Shown piece after piece: positions 60,396-64,000 of a DNA stretch of 64,000 nt (the first letter of the stretch is position 1; each line of letters opens with the position of its first letter). The DNA is from Lagopus muta (taxonomy: Eukaryota; Chordata; Aves; Galliformes; Phasianidae), in assembly GCF_023343835.1 (NCBI RefSeq), contig NC_064442.1:18958501-19022500 (forward strand), in the 5' to 3' direction. The notes beneath the pieces were generated by a model. That model made no database searches, was not told the origin of the DNA, and saw nothing but the letters and a program-made list of their open reading frames with translations. A program made the position numbers and the translations under genes.

Positions 60396-63300
60396 GTGAG
60401 TCTGCTGATACATGCTGCAACAGTTGTGGGATTAATTTGCATTATTTTTTGCCCGTTTTAAGCTAATGCTGAGTGTAATAGGTTCTGGTAGCTACTGGTG
60501 GGGGCTTATCAACCTCTAGTGCTTGTGTAATGTGGTGAGGACAGGGTTGAGTTGGGAAGCTGTGCCACAGCCCCTTTTGCTCTGCTGTCTGTTCACTGCA
60601 TGCAGAAATGCCTGGGCTGGCAGAGGAATAATGCAACAGAACAGGAACATTCTCCCTGGGTGGGTTGGGGGTGTGGTGCCTTAAGAGCTGAGCATGCCAG
60701 CTGTGAGCAGAGCTCAACTTTGCAGCCAGCAAAAATCCCTGGTGATTGGCAGGGTGTGTGCTTGCAGAGGGACCCCCTTGCCATGGCAGCACCTGGCTGT
60801 GCCTCTGGGGCCCAGCTGCCTGCAGCACTTGGAGAGACCCTTTCCTGCTTCCTCTAAATGACTGCTCTGAGGAGACACAGCAGAATGGCTTGTTGTTTTA
60901 ACTCCTGTGGTCCAGTACAAACCTGTGTGATCAGCTGTCTGTGAGATAGTGGCCTTGCTGTTGCCTTGCCCTTCCCTCAGTCCTGCCCAGTCTGCTCTCT
61001 TCATTCTGGTGGGGTAGGGAGCTCTTGGGAGTACCCAGCACCATGCAGGAGTCAGAGCTCTTGCAGAAGCACCAGCCCTCTGTAAAGCTGTGTGTGTGCA
61101 GGAGGAGAAAGGGGTGTTGTGTGCACAAACTTGGTTGTAGGGTGCTGGCTGTGATAGTGAGGGATTAATTTATTTTCCAGCCCCACAGGGCTGTAAAGAG
61201 CAGCTCTGCAAGCACTGCTGTGCTCTTTCAAGTATCAGTCCGTGGAAAGATCTAGTGCTTTGGCAGAGTTTGTACAAGTTCAGCCTGGTTGCTACAGAAA
61301 CTCATCCCTTTATAGCAGCGTGCTGCTGCTTTGTTAAAAGGGCAGTGCATCTCTGCACAGATCGGGGTGACACAGGAGGCTCCAGGCATGAAGTTGCTGC
61401 TGTTAGGAATGTAGATAGCTCCAGGACTACCCACAGCCAGTTTCTGGAAGGCAGGGCATGCAAGCTGGAGTGTGAGCCCTAGCACAGGTGCTCAGGTTTG
61501 TTACAGTCAAGCTGCAGCAGCTCTAGCCTTGCTCTGCTGTAGCACATGGTCCTCAGGGCTTCCCCTAATGAGCAAGAGAATACCATGCTCTTGCTACGTG
61601 TCCTTCAGTCATTGCCTGCTGAAACATGGGATAATGGGGAGCTCTGTGCACAGCTTGTCCTAAGGCACCTGCACCAATAACTTCAGTTTCCATCATTTAT
61701 TACTTCTAGTATTCCCTTAGAACAAGAGGTGGGGATGGCTGGGGTGTAAACCAGCTCAAATGCAACTGTGCTCCTTCCCCCAGAGGAATCTCGGGCTGTG
61801 TGGCAAAAGCTGTTATGCTCTTGAGATGGCGTTTGCCTTCGGGATGTGTGGTAGTGAGGCCAGAAGTGCTTGTTGGCCTGTCTATGTGTTCATTTCCTGC
61901 TTCAAGAACTGTAGGAAAGTGAAATGCTGGTATCTGTGCATGGCTGCTATGTTGCTCAAGCCTGCCCACACCTCCCACGTCTGCGGAGCCAGAGCTTCTG
62001 CTCTCTGAAGGCCCTGGAGTAGCAACACAGAGCTCCTTGGAGGTGGTGTAGCTTGGGAGCCTCCCCAGAAAGGCTGCGGGGCTCCTGTCTCTGAAAGCTA
62101 TACAGGTCCCAGCAGCTGATGTTTACAGGTGGCCTAGCTGTGCTGTGGCTGGAAGGGGGAGGATGTAAGCAGGATGCTGCCATGTCTGGTGCTTCTGATG
62201 CCTGGCCTTGCAGCCTGGGCATCTCCATTGGGGTGTCCTGCAGGCAAGCAAGGATGTCAACAGTGAGCTGTGTCTAGGGGCCGGGGAAGGATGGTGTTGC
62301 TGTGCTGCTGGCATCCAACCATTGGAAGGTTTCAGCAGTGACTCAGCTGTACAGACCCATAGGGAGGTGGCTAGAAGTGTAGAAGTGTGTTTTTGTTTTT
62401 TAAATGTAAAAACCTAACAATCAGGCTAAAAATACTGCTAATGTGATCCCCTGCAGCGCCTGTGCTTGAGTACTGATGAGCTGGTACCTCCTCTGCTGGG
62501 AGTGCAGAGCTCTGAGCCAAAGGGAAGGACCTGCTGGCTGCAGACCTGCGTGTCACCTTGTGCACCTTGAGCAATGCCACGATGCAGGACTGGGTGTCAT
62601 GATAAGGCGTAGCAAGGGTGGTTTGTATGCTCTTGTCCCCCTTGCCACAAGGATGCTGAAATGCCCGTGTGCAGACCAGGCTGTTTGCAGCATGCCTTCC
62701 TTCTGGGTGCAGTGCCGTAATGCGCTGAGGATGTGTCCTTAGCCCTTGAGAGCGTGCCAGCTGCACTGCCAGTCCCTGAAGCTGGTGTCTGAGAGCTCTT
62801 TGGGAGGCAGCAGCTGCTGCAGGCTGAAGCTGCTTGCATTTATTGGCTGTAGGAGTGAACTGCTGTCTCATAGCAGAGAAGGCACATCAAGCCCACTGCT
62901 GCCACTAGATCTGTCAGGCTGGAGGTACTTCATCCAGCCACAGACAGCGGCTCTGTGGCCTAGGGAGGGGCTTTTGCAGGAAACAGGCCTCAAGTGCTTC
63001 CAGTCCTGGGATCCCAGCTGCATTTCTTGAGGCAGCATTTCCCCTTCTTTCAAGTATATCCCACATCAGGCAGCAAGGCATCGAGTTCTGTATTTACAGA
63101 GGCCAGTGATGTGGGACAGCCCTTGGTGGTGCCCTTTATTTCCCCTGTTTGTACAGGAGCACAAGCAAATGCAGTGTCATTTCAGTTCCTGCCCCAAGAA
63201 CTGGTGACAGCAGCATCTGAGCATGAATGAACGAGCAGCACGTATGAATTTCTTGTCTCTCTGGACAGTGTTTGCTGGCAGCTTGGGCTGGCTTGCCTGG

Positions 63301-64000
63301 TCCATCCTGCATAGGGTTAGTTTCGGTTTGTGTGGGACAGGCAGGCTTACCTACTGGGAAAGTATCCTAGAACCAGTCTGTTGAAGTGGGGCTTAGCAGT
63401 TAGTAAGTGCACAAGAGGAATTTTCTGTGCTGTTCCCCTGAGCTTGGTCTGGGTCTCTGTCCTGTTGATAACTGTATTGCATCTGGTTACTGCCTGACAG
63501 GTTCTGGCCCAGATGCGAGCAGTGCTTCTGGTCAGTTTTAGCCTTTTGTTTCCTTCCCGTTGTTGTAAACAGAAGGAACTTGTTCCTTCAGCCTCCCCTA
63601 GGAGATCTCCAGCCTCTGAGACAGCACTGCATGCTGCCATCAGTGCTCTGGGAAATTGTTGGTGATGGCTTTGCCTACCTGAACACCCTTTTTGGCTATG
63701 GATGACCTGAACAGATAAGCAGTTCCTAAATGTCACCAAATTCCTAAGCATCACCCTGGTGGAGCAGCAGATTTCACCTTAATCTTAAATCTGCTCTGGA
63801 GGCTGCAGCTCCAACTGCATAGATACCCTCTACTGCCATCTCATCCTGCAAGGTTACAGCTCCAGTGCTGGGAAATGAGCTGAGGTAGTTCTTCTCAATC
63901 CTCAATGTTTCTGCTTCCTGCAGTGCAGCAACTTTTTTCTTCAGCAAAAATGAATGTACTGATTATCTGTGGCTGCTTGAACTCTTCCGGGCTGGAGATG
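60396..64000 (+). other. CPEB1 intron 3, continues past window
   Basis: Begins at the donor gtgagt after the third exon. I found no further CPEB1 exon (expected next: a segment like HSVLSMLHNP), no RNA gene and no named repeat to the end of the window. Confidence 0.6.

Noticed and set aside
1-64000. CRISPR arrays, bacterial operons or tRNA/rRNA genes
   Set aside because: Spliced vertebrate genes and CR1 LINEs dominate. Tandem arrays lack the repeat-spacer regularity of CRISPR, and no tRNA or rRNA sequence was recognised.
60396-64000. The next CPEB1 exon within the window
   Set aside because: No acceptor followed by the expected conserved peptide was found, so the intron appears to continue past the window.

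Overview
This is vertebrate nuclear DNA, most likely from a galliform bird (chicken or a close relative). CR1 LINE fragments recur throughout, introns are short, minisatellites are dense, and every exon chain reads closely like a known vertebrate protein. The gene order suggests the block homologous to human 15q23 joined to 15q25 (in chicken, probably chromosome 10). That chromosome assignment is inferred from recalled synteny; no search was run.

Layout: (1) 234-24257, + strand: the 3' two-thirds of MYO9A (IQ motifs, tail coiled coil, C1 zinc domain, RhoGAP domain, natural stop), with a 2-kb 3' UTR ending near 26.24 kb. (2) 26.45-30.19 kb, - strand: the complete NR2E3 photoreceptor nuclear receptor, tail-to-tail with MYO9A, with large minisatellites in two introns and a homeodomain-site-rich 5' flank. 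(3) 33.3-36.2 kb, + strand: two tandem LRAT/NlpC-P60-type (PLAAT-like) genes that I cannot assign to a named orthologue. The first is intact (201 aa, six exons, own poly(A) signal). The second shares intron positions and catalytic residues but has an in-frame TAG. (4) 36.2-42.6 kb: a gene-free block of minisatellites, nested CR1 fragments and a broken ERV-L-like retroviral fossil, where the synteny break relative to mammals appears to lie. (5) 42.94-53.38 kb, + strand: complete AP3B2 (27 exons, 1108 aa by my count), plus a possible extra in-frame exon in intron 1. (6) 54.17 kb to the end, + strand: the first three coding exons of CPEB1; the rest lies beyond the window.

The named genes do not form an operon-like unit. 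MYO9A is a RhoGAP motor, NR2E3 a retinal transcription factor, AP3B2 a neuronal vesicle-coat subunit, and CPEB1 a translational regulator. The least familiar content is the LRAT-domain pair. Also notable are a GC-rich CR1 remnant next to the CPEB1 promoter, a TATA/CRE-bearing candidate second CPEB1 promoter, and candidate alternative exons in MYO9A and AP3B2. Exon borders were placed by hand from splice signals and reading-frame continuity; all chains keep frame end to end.
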